A DNA stretch of 64,000 nt, taken from Streptomyces cadmiisoli. Its GTDB lineage: Bacteria > Actinomycetota > Actinomycetes > Streptomycetales > Streptomycetaceae. Made by a program: the position numbers and the translations under genes. Below are positions 10,456-25,703 of the stretch, piece by piece. Below the pieces are notes generated by a model. The model was not told where the DNA came from and did not search any database. It saw only the letters and a list, made by a program, of their open reading frames with translations. Where the stretch lies: contig NZ_CP030073.1 in NCBI RefSeq assembly GCF_003261055.1, forward strand, positions 3,968,001 to 4,032,000, given 5' to 3'. How positions within the stretch are numbered: the first letter of the stretch is position 1; the number at the start of each line of letters is the position of its first letter.

Positions 10456-12695
10456 GCGGCCAGGAGGCGCAGGCCGGGGCGCCGGGCGGTGGCCCTCCGG
10501 GCCCGGCCGGCGGGGGCGCAGGCCCGGACCAGGGCGAGGCCGCCGGGGACGAGACCCGCAAGGACGGCGCGGCCGAGGAGTCCGAGGAACGGGACCAGCC
10601 GCAGAACGCCTGGTCGGCGCGGCGCGACCTGGTCGACCACAGCCCGCGCACCATGAAGATCGGCGCCCGGACGAGTTTCGCGGGCGGCTACGTCGCCGGT
10701 GACCAGCACGGCGTCTCCGGCGGCCGGGTCACCGGCGACGTCGTCATGGGCAGCAAGAAGGAGATCCACCACTGGTCGGTCCCCGGCCTGTCCGCGTTCC
10801 CGTCCGCGTCCGCTTCCGGCGAGATCCCCCGGGGCACGCTGGACCGGCTGGCCGGCTCGTTCGTCGCCGACGACGACACCGTCGGCGCTCTCCTGGACCG
10901 GCTGCGCCGCGACCGCGTCCTGGTGCTGTCCGGCGCCCGCTTCACCGGCCGCCGCACGGCCGCTCTGATGCTGCTGGACCGGCTCGGCGCCACGCCCGTG
11001 CACGCGCTGGACCGCGACACCACCCCGGGCACGCTCGCCGACCGGTTCACCGCGTCCGACGACGAGGACGACGCCGGGCGCGCCCGTGGATACGTCCTGT
11101 GCGACCTGGTGACCCGCCGCGGCAGCGCACTGCGTGAGACGCACCTGCTGGCCGCCGGTGACCGGCTCGCCGAGCGGGACGCCTATCTGGTGATCACCGT
11201 CGGCTCCAGCGCCGTACTGGAGGACGTTCCGTTCGTCGAGTGGCGGCCGCCGGCCGCCGCCGACGTGCTCGCCGCGCACCTGCGCGCCCAGGCCGACGAA
11301 CCGGACGTCGAACGTCTGCTCGGGCTGCCGGACGTCAAGGAGTTCCTGGGCCGCAGCCACCAGTTGCGCGAGGTCGCCGCCTTCGCGCACACCCTCGGCC
11401 GGTACGCCGCCGGCCGGGCCGCCGAGCGGGAGGTGGCCGACTTCTCCCTCGCGGCGCTGGAGAACCAGGTCCAGGAGTGGTTCGAGGCGGACGAGACCGC
11501 CGTCCACCTGCGCGACAAGGCGTTCCTCATCGCGCTCGCCGCCTTCGACGACGGCCCCTACGCACTCACCGCCGAACTCAGCGACCTGCTCTACCGCTTC
11601 CTGCAGCGCACCGAGAACCCCAGCCGCGTCCCCGAGGTCCCCGTCTTCGGCACCCACATCGGCAAGCGGCTGCAACTGGCCCGCGCCCGCCGCTACGAGG
11701 ACGACGAGCACACCGAGTGGGGGCCGGTGACCCAGTCGAAGGCGGCGTTCACCGACGAGCGGGCCGCGCTGGTGCTGCTTCGGGAGGTGTGGACGGGCCA
11801 CCCCTCCGCCCGGCCCGCGCTGATCGAGTGGCTGCGCCGGCTCGCCGACGACGGCCGCCCACTGGTCCGCACCCGGGCCGCCTCCACCGTCGCCGTCCTC
11901 GCCCGTACCGACCTGCCGTCGGCGATGGCGCTGGTCATCGAGCCGTGGGCCACCTCCCATCTGTTCCGGCACCGGCTCGTCGCGGTCAACGCGCTCACCC
12001 TGGCCCACCACATCGGCACGCCGAACGTCCCGAGCGTCCTCGACGCCTGGTCCGGCGCCGGGGACCGGCGGCTGCGCTGGGTGGCGGTACGGGCGTACGC
12101 GCTGATCGGCCCGGAGCGCCCGCGGCAGGCACTGGCCGCGCTGCGCGACGCCGCCCGCGAGCTGTACCGGCACTTCGGCGACCCGGACGACTTCGACCGG
12201 GAGACGGCGCGGGAACTCGCCGAGGCCGTGGAACTGCTGCTGCTGTCGGCCGCCTCCACCGAGGTCCTCACCGAACTGCGCGCCCACCTCGAAGACGACC
12301 GGGCCGTGCGCGACCTGGCCCTGGGCGGCTTCGTCAACGCCTGCCGCCGCACCGAGGGCGACGACCGCCACGGCGGACCGCTCGTCCTCGACTGGTACGC
12401 GCGGGCCGCGGCGGCCGACGACACCACCGCCCGGGGCATCGCGCACCTGTGGCGGGAGGCGCTCGGCGACCAGTACTGGACCCGGCACGCCCTGGAGGTG
12501 ATGCGCGACTGGGTACTGGCCGCCGACCGCTCCACGACCGCGGAATGGGCGCTCGCCGCCCTGCTGCCCGGGCTCGTCACCTCCGCACCCGAGCACCAGC
12601 GGCTGAACCATCTGCTGCGCACCATGCCCGGCACGGACGGAGATCCTCCGCCGGACGTCGCCGCCCGGCTGCTGAGCACGCTTCCACCCCGTTGA
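10452..12695 (+). CDS. STAND-like protein: shared motif, degenerate P-loop, helical repeats
   Basis: This 747-residue protein was not recognised as a named family. It starts at a GTG overlapping the cyclase stop. Residues 1-60 are low complexity, and 78-101 repeat the glycine-rich motif of the cyclase. Residues 155-230 resemble a P-loop NTPase: VLVLSGARFTGRRTA has the Walker A layout but Arg in place of the Lys, and YVLCDLV could be a Walker B strand. From about 330 to 740 it is Ala/Leu/Arg-rich and helical, compatible with HEAT- or ARM-like repeats. The layout (adaptor motif, nucleotide-binding module, repeats) is that of a signalling or sensor hub, probably partnering the cyclase. Function is inferred from layout only. 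Confidence 0.65.
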   Translation: MSGQEAQAGAPGGGPPGPAGGGAGPDQGEAAGDETRKDGAAEESEERDQPQNAWSARRDLVDHSPRTMKIGARTSFAGGYVAGDQHGVSGGRVTGDVVMGSKKEIHHWSVPGLSAFPSASASGEIPRGTLDRLAGSFVADDDTVGALLDRLRRDRVLVLSGARFTGRRTAALMLLDRLGATPVHALDRDTTPGTLADRFTASDDEDDAGRARGYVLCDLVTRRGSALRETHLLAAGDRLAERDAYLVITVGSSAVLEDVPFVEWRPPAAADVLAAHLRAQADEPDVERLLGLPDVKEFLGRSHQLREVAAFAHTLGRYAAGRAAEREVADFSLAALENQVQEWFEADETAVHLRDKAFLIALAAFDDGPYALTAELSDLLYRFLQRTENPSRVPEVPVFGTHIGKRLQLARARRYEDDEHTEWGPVTQSKAAFTDERAALVLLREVWTGHPSARPALIEWLRRLADDGRPLVRTRAASTVAVLARTDLPSAMALVIEPWATSHLFRHRLVAVNALTLAHHIGTPNVPSVLDAWSGAGDRRLRWVAVRAYALIGPERPRQALAALRDAARELYRHFGDPDDFDRETARELAEAVELLLLSAASTEVLTELRAHLEDDRAVRDLALGGFVNACRRTEGDDRHGGPLVLDWYARAAAADDTTARGIAHLWREALGDQYWTRHALEVMRDWVLAADRSTTAEWALAALLPGLVTSAPEHQRLNHLLRTMPGTDGDPPPDVAARLLSTLPPR
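10683..10757 (+). repeat. 75-bp direct repeat, copy 2 (motif coding)
   Basis: This is the second copy of the repeat at 10348-10422. It encodes residues 78-102 of the STAND-like protein. The two differences are at 10691 and 10752. The flanks of the two copies are unrelated, so the repeat unit corresponds to the protein motif itself. Confidence 0.9.
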
Positions 12696-12709
12696 CCGAA
12701 AGACGCGTC

Positions 12710-14413
12710 ATGCCTTCCTTCCACCGCCCGCCCGACTGGCAGCAACCCGCCGACCGGCACACCCGGCTGACCGACCCGGTGCTCACCGTGCGGCAGCTCT
12801 CGCGCTTCGAGCTGTCGCTGAAGCACGTCGTACGCATCGACCACGCGCTGGTCTTCTCCACCCCGAAGGGCGGGTACGAGTCCTACCTGCCGCCCAGACG
12901 CCCGTCCCGCGGCGAGATCGCCGCGCACCGGTACACGGCCGTGTACGAGGTGGACACGGGCGTCCACCCCTTCACCGACACGCTGGCGCTGCCCAGCGAC
13001 AACGACGCCTTCGAGTTCACCGCCGAGGTGGACGTCTCCTGGCGGGTGCACGACCCCGCGCGGTTCGTGGCGAGCGGCGTCCGGGACGTGCCCGCCCTGC
13101 TGCTCGGCGAACTCCAGCAGACGGCCCGTCCGGTGGCACGCCGGTTCTCGATCGCCGACAGCGCGGCCGCCGAGCAGGAACTGCTGCGCACACTCGCCGG
13201 CCCGCTCGGCGCGTCCGCGGGGCTCCACGTCGACCGGACGCTGCGGCTGCGCCGCGACCAGGCGAACATCGACCACCAGCACCGGCTCCAGGAGATCGAC
13301 CACTCCGCCGCGGAGCAGATCCGTGTGGCCCGGCAGGGCATGCGGGTCGACGTCGAGACGGACCACCGGGACCGGCAGCAGGACGCCCTCCAACTGGGCC
13401 GGGCCATGGACTACGGGCGGCAGCAGCAGGAGTTGACGCTGCAACAGCAGCGCTGGCAGCACGAGCAGGCGATGCTCCAGGGGCAGCAGATGCTGGAGCT
13501 TCAGAAGATCGAGGCGCAGAAGATCGAGTTCTACCAGTGGCATCTGTCGCAGGGGGGCGTGCAGTCCTGGGCACTGCACCTCGCCCAGCACCCCGAGGAC
13601 TCACGGGTCGTCATGCAGAGCCTGCGCGAGGACCAGTTGCGCATGATCCAGGCTCAGATGGACCTGGTGAAGGAGCTCCTCGGCGGCGAAGGCGCCGAGA
13701 AGTTCGAGCTGGAGGGCCCGAAGCAACTGGCGCTGCGCACGGTCAGCGACATCCTCAACCAGCGCCTGCCGGGCGTCCCCCAGACCCCGCCGCTGCTGCC
13801 CGCGCCGGACCAGGGCCACGTGGACGGAGGCGGTGGTCCGGCGCCCTACGACGCTTCGGCGCGGCCGTACGACGCCTCGACGCCGGCCCCGGCGCCGCCT
13901 GCGCCGCCGATCACCGGCCCGTACCCGGCCGGTCCGTACCCACCCGGCCCGCACCCAGACGGCCCGTACCCGGCCGGTCCCTACCCGACGGCTACGCCCT
14001 ACGCCCCACCGCCCGCCGGTGTCCCCCACCCCGCACCACCCGCCGGCCCGGCGTCACCACCGCCGCCCCACGCCACGGCCCCGAATGCGCCCGGCACCCC
14101 GTACGCGCCGCCGCCCATGCCGTACGCCCCGCCGCCGGTCCCGCCCGGCGCTCCCGTGATCCAGGCCGCACCGGTCACGCCCCCGCCACCGGCGGCGTAC
14201 CCGCCCCCGCGGCCCGCCGCCCCCGCCTGGCAGCCGCCGCCCGGCTACGGAACCAGCCCGACCGCACCTGCCGACCAGGCCTCCGCGACACCGACCCCGC
14301 CCCCGGACCGGGCCCCCGCGACGCCGCCCACCACGCCCGGCCCCGCCGCGGGCACCGACCGAGCGGACCCCGCCCGGGCGGACGGCACCGAAGACGAGGT
14401 GTCCCGCCCGTGA
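12710..14413 (+). CDS. SPFH/band-7-like protein with coiled coil and Pro-rich tail
   Basis: The 567-residue product starts at the ATG at 12710. Residues about 30-180 have the alternating strand/helix look of an SPFH (band 7) domain, with FEFTAEVDVSWRVHDPARFV as in stomatin-type proteins. Residues 180-275 are Gln/Glu/Arg-rich and likely coiled coil. Residues 357-567 are a Pro/Ala/Tyr-rich disordered tail with PYAPPP-type repeats. No N-terminal membrane helix is seen, so it would scaffold on the membrane or on the neighbouring membrane proteins. It overlaps the next gene by GTGA. SPFH assignment is by pattern, not search. Confidence 0.65.
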   Translation: MPSFHRPPDWQQPADRHTRLTDPVLTVRQLSRFELSLKHVVRIDHALVFSTPKGGYESYLPPRRPSRGEIAAHRYTAVYEVDTGVHPFTDTLALPSDNDAFEFTAEVDVSWRVHDPARFVASGVRDVPALLLGELQQTARPVARRFSIADSAAAEQELLRTLAGPLGASAGLHVDRTLRLRRDQANIDHQHRLQEIDHSAAEQIRVARQGMRVDVETDHRDRQQDALQLGRAMDYGRQQQELTLQQQRWQHEQAMLQGQQMLELQKIEAQKIEFYQWHLSQGGVQSWALHLAQHPEDSRVVMQSLREDQLRMIQAQMDLVKELLGGEGAEKFELEGPKQLALRTVSDILNQRLPGVPQTPPLLPAPDQGHVDGGGGPAPYDASARPYDASTPAPAPPAPPITGPYPAGPYPPGPHPDGPYPAGPYPTATPYAPPPAGVPHPAPPAGPASPPPPHATAPNAPGTPYAPPPMPYAPPPVPPGAPVIQAAPVTPPPPAAYPPPRPAAPAWQPPPGYGTSPTAPADQASATPTPPPDRAPATPPTTPGPAAGTDRADPARADGTEDEVSRP

Positions 14414-14955
14414 CGACGGCCGACCCGGTGGCGCCCGCCCCGGCGACGGACGCCACCGCCGCGGTACGCCGCGCGGAGCTGTGCGAGCGGCTGCTGACGG
14501 ACCTGCGTACCGAGATCGCCCGCGCGGACAGCAAGGCCGCCGTCCTCGTCGCCGCGCTCGGGATGACCGCGGGCGTGTTCAGCGGCCTGCTCGCCGGGCG
14601 GAACTGGTCCCCGGCCGCGCTCTCGGCGCCCGGCACCGCACTGTGGTGGGCCGGCGTCGTCTCCCTCGCCCTGTCCCTGTTCGCGCTGCTCCTGGCCGTA
14701 CTGCCGCGTTACCGCACCGGGACGTGGGCGCCGGGGCAGCCCCTGTCGTACTTCGGCGACATCCAGCGCGCCGTTCGCGCGGGCCGGCTCGACACCGCGC
14801 TCGCGGACACCGAGGCGGATCCCGCGGCCGGCCTGACCGCCGCGCTCACCGAGACGAGCCGGATCGCCTGGCGCAAGCACCAGTGGATCCGCGTCGGGCT
14901 GATCGCCTTCTGCGCCGGAACGCTCCTGCTGCCCGCCTCCCTGCTGATCGGCTGA
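14410..14955 (+). CDS. Pycsar effector-type membrane protein (PycTM / DUF5706-like)
   Basis: The 181-residue product starts with a GTG overlapping the previous stop. A short cytoplasmic helix leads into ARADSKAAVLVAALGMTAG, the charged-then-hydrophobic signature of the PycTM domain. Hydrophobic segments lie at about 43-62, 75-97 and 160-180, with a soluble loop between the second and third. In Pycsar, PycTM proteins bind cCMP or cUMP and damage the membrane in infected cells. Here a cyclase lies in the same operon, so a cyclic-nucleotide-gated effector role is plausible. The family call is from motif and topology and should be confirmed with a profile search. Confidence 0.7.
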   Translation: MTTADPVAPAPATDATAAVRRAELCERLLTDLRTEIARADSKAAVLVAALGMTAGVFSGLLAGRNWSPAALSAPGTALWWAGVVSLALSLFALLLAVLPRYRTGTWAPGQPLSYFGDIQRAVRAGRLDTALADTEADPAAGLTAALTETSRIAWRKHQWIRVGLIAFCAGTLLLPASLLIG

Positions 14956-14997
14956 CTCACGGGCCGGCCACCGCTCACGCAAAGCGAAGGAATCACC

Positions 14998-16389
14998 ATG
15001 ACCCAGCCGCCGGGCTCCCCGAACCACCCCGAGCCGCCCTCCCAGATCCCGCCCGCATACCCGCAGAGCCACCCGCAGACGCCGCCGCACCACCCACAGC
15101 CCCACCCCGGGCTGCCGCAACAGGGCCACCAGCAGGGCCAGACCCCGCCGCCATACCCTCAACCCCACCCGCAGACCACGCCCGCATACCCCCACCCCCA
15201 CCCGCAGGCGCCGGCCGCATACCCACAGGGCCACCCACAGGCGCCGCAGTACCCCCAGCCCCACCCCCAACCGGCCCCTCAGTACCCACAGGCCTCGCCG
15301 CAGTACCCGCAGCTACCCCCGCAGTACGCCCACCCGGCGGCGCCTCCCCCACCGCAGTACCCCCAGCAGCCCTCGCACCCGCACGGCCCTCCCACGCCGC
15401 CCGGCCCGGCGGTAACTCCCACGCCGGACGATCCGGCGCACCCGCACCACATCAGCACCGACCGCGGGCGCGTGCACATCTCCGCCCAGCAGCGCCGCAC
15501 CGACGCCACCGCCGTCGGCAGCCTCCTTCTCCATCTGCCGAACTTCCTGTGCAGCCTGGTCGTCGTCGTCCTGCTCTCACTGATCTTCGGCGACCTCGCC
15601 TTCCTGGTCGTCCTGGCCTGGCTCGCCAGCGGCGCACTGGTCTTCCACCGCCCCACGGAAAGCACCCTTGCGCGCCGTCTGCTCCGTCTGCGCTACCCCA
15701 CCCCGCAAGAACGAGCCAGACTCGAACCCGTCTGGCGCGAGGTCACCGCCCGTGCCGGCGTCGAGGGCCGGAACTACGAGCTGTGGGTCGAGGACAGCGA
15801 CGCGCTCAACGCGGTCGCCGCGGCCGGGCACATCGTCGGCGTCACCCGTTTCGCCGTGCACCAGCTGCCCAACGGCGAGCTGGCCGCCGTGATGGCACAC
15901 GAGCTGGGCCATCACGTGGGCGGCCACGCCTGGTCCGGGCTGCTGGGGTACTGGTACGCGCTGCCCGGCCGGCTCGCCTGGCGGGTGCTACGCGCGGTCA
16001 CGGGGTTCATGTTCCGGGTGTCCCGTGTCTTCTCCTGCTTCGGCGTGCTCTTCTTCGGCCTGTTCGCCGGCGTCGTCGCGCTCGCCACCATCACCACGCT
16101 GTACGGCCTGCCGCTGCTGGTCCTGGCCATGCCCTACGCGCTCGCCGCCGTCGGCCGCCGCTCCGAGCTGCGCGCCGACCAGCACGCCGCCGCACTGGGC
16201 TTCGCCCCGATGCTGGCCGCCGTACTGGAGAAGCTGCACCAGCAGGAACAGCAGCAGGTCGCCGCGCTCACCGCCGCGAACAGAGGGGTCGCGGTGTCCG
16301 AGTCGCCGCTCAGCAAGCTGCTGTCCTCGCACCCGGACCACTACACCCGGCTGCACCACCTGCAGCCGTACCTCCAGCCCCGCCCCTGA
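14998..16389 (+). CDS. Membrane M48-family metalloprotease with Pro/Gln/His-rich N-terminus
   Basis: The 463-residue product has a repetitive N-terminus (1-150) of Pro, Gln, His and Tyr (units such as YPQPHPQ). Hydrophobic helices follow at about 178-215 and again at 345-385. The zinc site is HELGH at 301-305, with the third ligand probably Glu390 in SELRAD, as in HtpX/Ste24-type M48 enzymes. The gene starts 42 bases after the PycTM-type gene and looks like the last of the operon. A protease in a signalling operon could be a second effector or a regulator of the SPFH/membrane complex (compare HflKC-FtsH). That link is inference. Confidence 0.8.
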   Translation: MTQPPGSPNHPEPPSQIPPAYPQSHPQTPPHHPQPHPGLPQQGHQQGQTPPPYPQPHPQTTPAYPHPHPQAPAAYPQGHPQAPQYPQPHPQPAPQYPQASPQYPQLPPQYAHPAAPPPPQYPQQPSHPHGPPTPPGPAVTPTPDDPAHPHHISTDRGRVHISAQQRRTDATAVGSLLLHLPNFLCSLVVVVLLSLIFGDLAFLVVLAWLASGALVFHRPTESTLARRLLRLRYPTPQERARLEPVWREVTARAGVEGRNYELWVEDSDALNAVAAAGHIVGVTRFAVHQLPNGELAAVMAHELGHHVGGHAWSGLLGYWYALPGRLAWRVLRAVTGFMFRVSRVFSCFGVLFFGLFAGVVALATITTLYGLPLLVLAMPYALAAVGRRSELRADQHAAALGFAPMLAAVLEKLHQQEQQQVAALTAANRGVAVSESPLSKLLSSHPDHYTRLHHLQPYLQPRP

Positions 16390-16486
16390 CCGACCCGCCA
16401 CGGCCCGGACCGCAACGGCCCGAGCCGCCCCGGGCCGGGCCACTCCAGGTCAGGGGTCAGGCCACCCCACGTCGGACCATCCCGGT

Positions 16487-16996
16487 TCAGGCCGTGCCCA
16501 CCACCACCGCGATCATGACGAGCACCAGCAGCCAGCCGGCGATCGACAGCCAGCCCAGCACCAGGCCGGTCAGGGCCAGCCAGTCGCCCTCCTCCTCCCG
16601 GCTGCGGATCTCGGCACGTGCCATGTGCCCCAGGATCACCGCGGGCACGGCGGTGATCCCGACGGTCACCAGGCACAGCGCCCCGCAGATCGCGGATCCG
16701 ACCGCCTTCGCGTTGATCCGCGCCCGCGGCTCCGCGACGAACGTGGAGGGGACGGCCGAGCCGGCCGTGCCGGGCGGTACGGGGCCCTGCGGCAGGTCGG
16801 CGACCAGCCGTGCCAGCTCCCCCACGGTCCGGGCCGCGTACGCCCGGGTGACCCGTCTCTCGAATTCGGCTTGTTCCAGCCGCCCCTCCCCCAAGCCGGC
16901 TTTGAGCACGTCCACGGCCCGCTCGCGATCGGCGTGCGAGGCGCGTACGGACGGGGTGCTGTGCGGCTCCCATGGCTGCCAAGCGGGGTACGACAC
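16487..16996 (-). CDS. DUF1707 / DUF4190 domain membrane protein
   Basis: From the GTG at 16996 (GGAGG nine bases upstream) the product is 169 residues; a TTG at 17002 is too close to that site. Residues about 18-65 (RASHADRERAVDVLKAGLGEGR then LEQAEFERRVTRAYAARTVGEL) are a DUF1707 domain, a small domain common in actinobacterial membrane and regulatory proteins. Two hydrophobic segments at the C-terminus flank GHMARAEIRSREEEG, as in DUF4190. Function is unknown. It is transcribed towards the M48 gene and follows the rpoC terminator. Confidence 0.85.
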   Translation of the reverse strand: MSYPAWQPWEPHSTPSVRASHADRERAVDVLKAGLGEGRLEQAEFERRVTRAYAARTVGELARLVADLPQGPVPPGTAGSAVPSTFVAEPRARINAKAVGSAICGALCLVTVGITAVPAVILGHMARAEIRSREEEGDWLALTGLVLGWLSIAGWLLVLVMIAVVVGTA

Positions 16997-17042
16997 CGCC
17001 AACCACCTCCCGGGACGGCGGGGGTCCCCTCCATGATGCGCC

Positions 17043-17079
17043 GAAGGGCGGCCCCCCGGTAACGGGGAGACCGCCCTTC
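17043..17079 (-). terminator. rpoC terminator
   Basis: A two-part stem: GAAGGGCGG pairs with CCGCCCTTC, and inside it CCCCG pairs with CGGGG around a GTAA loop. It lies 24 bases past the rpoC stop on the minus strand and ends the rpoBC transcript. Confidence 0.75.
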
Positions 17080-17102
17080 AGCGTTTGGAGCTGTTTGCTC
17101 GC

Positions 17103-21002
<3,900 letters not shown>

Positions 21003-21060
21003 TATGCGTCAATCCCTCTCAGGGTCGTAAGTCTTTGGGTCTGAAACGGGGTCCCGGGGT

Positions 21061-21096
21061 CGGCGGGCCTTCTGCGGTTGTTCAGAAGGCCCGCCG
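21061..21096 (-). terminator. Strong hairpin between rpoB and rpoC
   Basis: A perfect 14-bp stem (CGGCGGGCCTTCTG and its complement) with an 8-base loop starts 8 bases past the rpoB stop. It may act as a partial terminator or RNase III site that tunes rpoC relative to rpoB; no T-run follows. Confidence 0.65.
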
Positions 21097-21103
21097 GACT
21101 CCG

Positions 21104-24589
<3,486 letters not shown>

Positions 24590-24771
24590 GAGGGGGTCCT
24601 TCCGAGGGCTCGGACTCACTACGCGCGTGCCGGCCCCTCACCGGATACACAGAGCCGGACTCCTCCGAAATGGCGTTTCGCCAGGTCAGGAACGGTCTGG
24701 TGGTCAGTGCTCAAGCGAGGGCAGGCCCCTGGTGACGGGCAGGGGACAGCTAACAGGCAGCGCAAAGGGTC

Positions 24772-24800
24772 AGTGTAGCCACAAGGCCCACTGATGTCCA
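24772..24800 (-). promoter_or_regulatory. Predicted rpoBC promoter
   Basis: On the minus strand TGGACA (24795-24800) and TACACT (24772-24777) are separated by 17 bases, close to the HrdB consensus. The expected start near 24765 leaves about 175 bases of leader before the TTG. Confidence 0.7.
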
Positions 24801-25089
24801 GTGCGGGTTTTCAGAACCCTCGTCGCCCTCGTTGTACTCAACCCCTGCGGCAAGACCACGCCCTCGACGCACGTTGATACTGCCCTCTTCGTCGTCGATC
24901 CATGCCTCGGATCTTGGATCGTTGTGACGACGCGTCCTGAGAATTGCGCGCTGCGTGCAGTTCGTCAAGGCCCCCCTGGCCCAAACCGGATGCTGCGCTC
25001 GTCACTTGCGGCGCTCGGAGGCAAGACGAAGATCACCTTACCGCTCACGACCGGGCGTGCAAGGCTGCCGCCACCGGAGCCCCCGAACG

Positions 25090-25127
25090 CCGAAGGGCGA
25101 CCACCCGGATGGATGATCGCCCTTCGG
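25090..25127 (-). terminator. rplJL terminator
   Basis: An 11-bp stem CCGAAGGGCGA / TCGCCCTTCGG with a 16-base loop lies 76 bases past the rplL stop. It separates rplJL from rpoBC, consistent with the independent rpoB promoter. Confidence 0.7.
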
Positions 25128-25202
25128 TGCGTTCGCGTTACAGCCCTTCGAAGGACCGTGTTCAGCGCGCGGGAGGTACGGAGAGACTCCGGACCGGAGG
25201 TG

Positions 25203-25589
25203 TTACTTGACCTCGACGGAGGCGCCGGCGCCCTCGAGGGCCTCCTTGGCCTTCTCCGCGGCGTCCTTGGCGACCTTCTCGAGGACGGGCTTCGGGGCGC
25301 CGTCCACCAGGTCCTTGGCCTCCTTCAGGCCGAGGGAGGTCAGCTCGCGCACGACCTTGATGACCTGGATCTTCTTGTCGCCGGCGCCGGTGAGGACGAC
25401 GTCGAACTCGTCCTGCTCCTCGACGGCCTCGGCGGCGGCGCCACCAGCGGCACCGGCAACGACGACCGGCGCGGCAGCGGCGGCGGTGACGTCGAACTTC
25501 TCCTCGAACGCCTTCACGAACTCGGAGAGCTCGATGAGGGTCATCTCCTCGAACTGCGCGAGCAGGTCTTCCTGAGACAGCTTCGCCAT
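25203..25589 (-). CDS. rplL: 50S ribosomal protein L7/L12
   Basis: The 128-residue product ([20 protein letters not shown]) has the N-terminal dimerisation region, an Ala/Gly-rich hinge at about 35-52, and the C-terminal domain with [17 protein letters not shown] that recruits translational GTPases. It lies 114 bases after rplJ and forms the L10-(L12)n stalk with it. Confidence 0.97.
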   Translation of the reverse strand: MAKLSQEDLLAQFEEMTLIELSEFVKAFEEKFDVTAAAAAPVVVAGAAGGAAAEAVEEQDEFDVVLTGAGDKKIQVIKVVRELTSLGLKEAKDLVDGAPKPVLEKVAKDAAEKAKEALEGAGASVEVK

Positions 25590-25703
25590 GATGGCGGTCC
25601 TTCCACTAATTCGGCGGGTGCCGGATGTACATGTGAGGCGGGCGTACGTCTGGCCCGCTGTGACCGTCGCGTTCAGGCTGCGGCGGTCAGTGTGCGAGCC
25701 GAG

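Larger units (their letters stand above)
24590..25202 (-). other. rpoB upstream region, no gene seen
   Basis: The 613 bases between rplL and rpoB hold the rplL terminator (25090-25127) and a good rpoB promoter (24772-24800), giving a leader of about 175 bases. The stretch 24800-25080 is less GC-rich than the surroundings and could carry further promoters; a weaker TTGACG-CAATTC pair lies near 24940-24970. Short frames there have no family match. Confidence 0.6.

Noticed and set aside
10353..12611. A minus-strand open frame of 752 codons opposite the STAND-like gene
   Set aside because: Gly/Val/Arg-rich shadow; the plus-strand frame has coupled starts and third-position GC bias.
11240..12709. 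N-terminal 490 codons in frame with the SPFH-like gene
   Set aside because: They lie inside the STAND-like gene in another frame, are Arg/Pro-rich, and the ATG at 12710 starts a sensible domain.
14998..15420. Repetitive DNA of the M48 gene as a tandem non-coding repeat
   Set aside because: It stays in frame over 140 codons and joins a clear protease domain, so it is coding.
24750..24968. A 72-codon minus-strand frame overlapping the rpoB promoter
   Set aside because: It covers the -35 and -10 elements and has no supported start.
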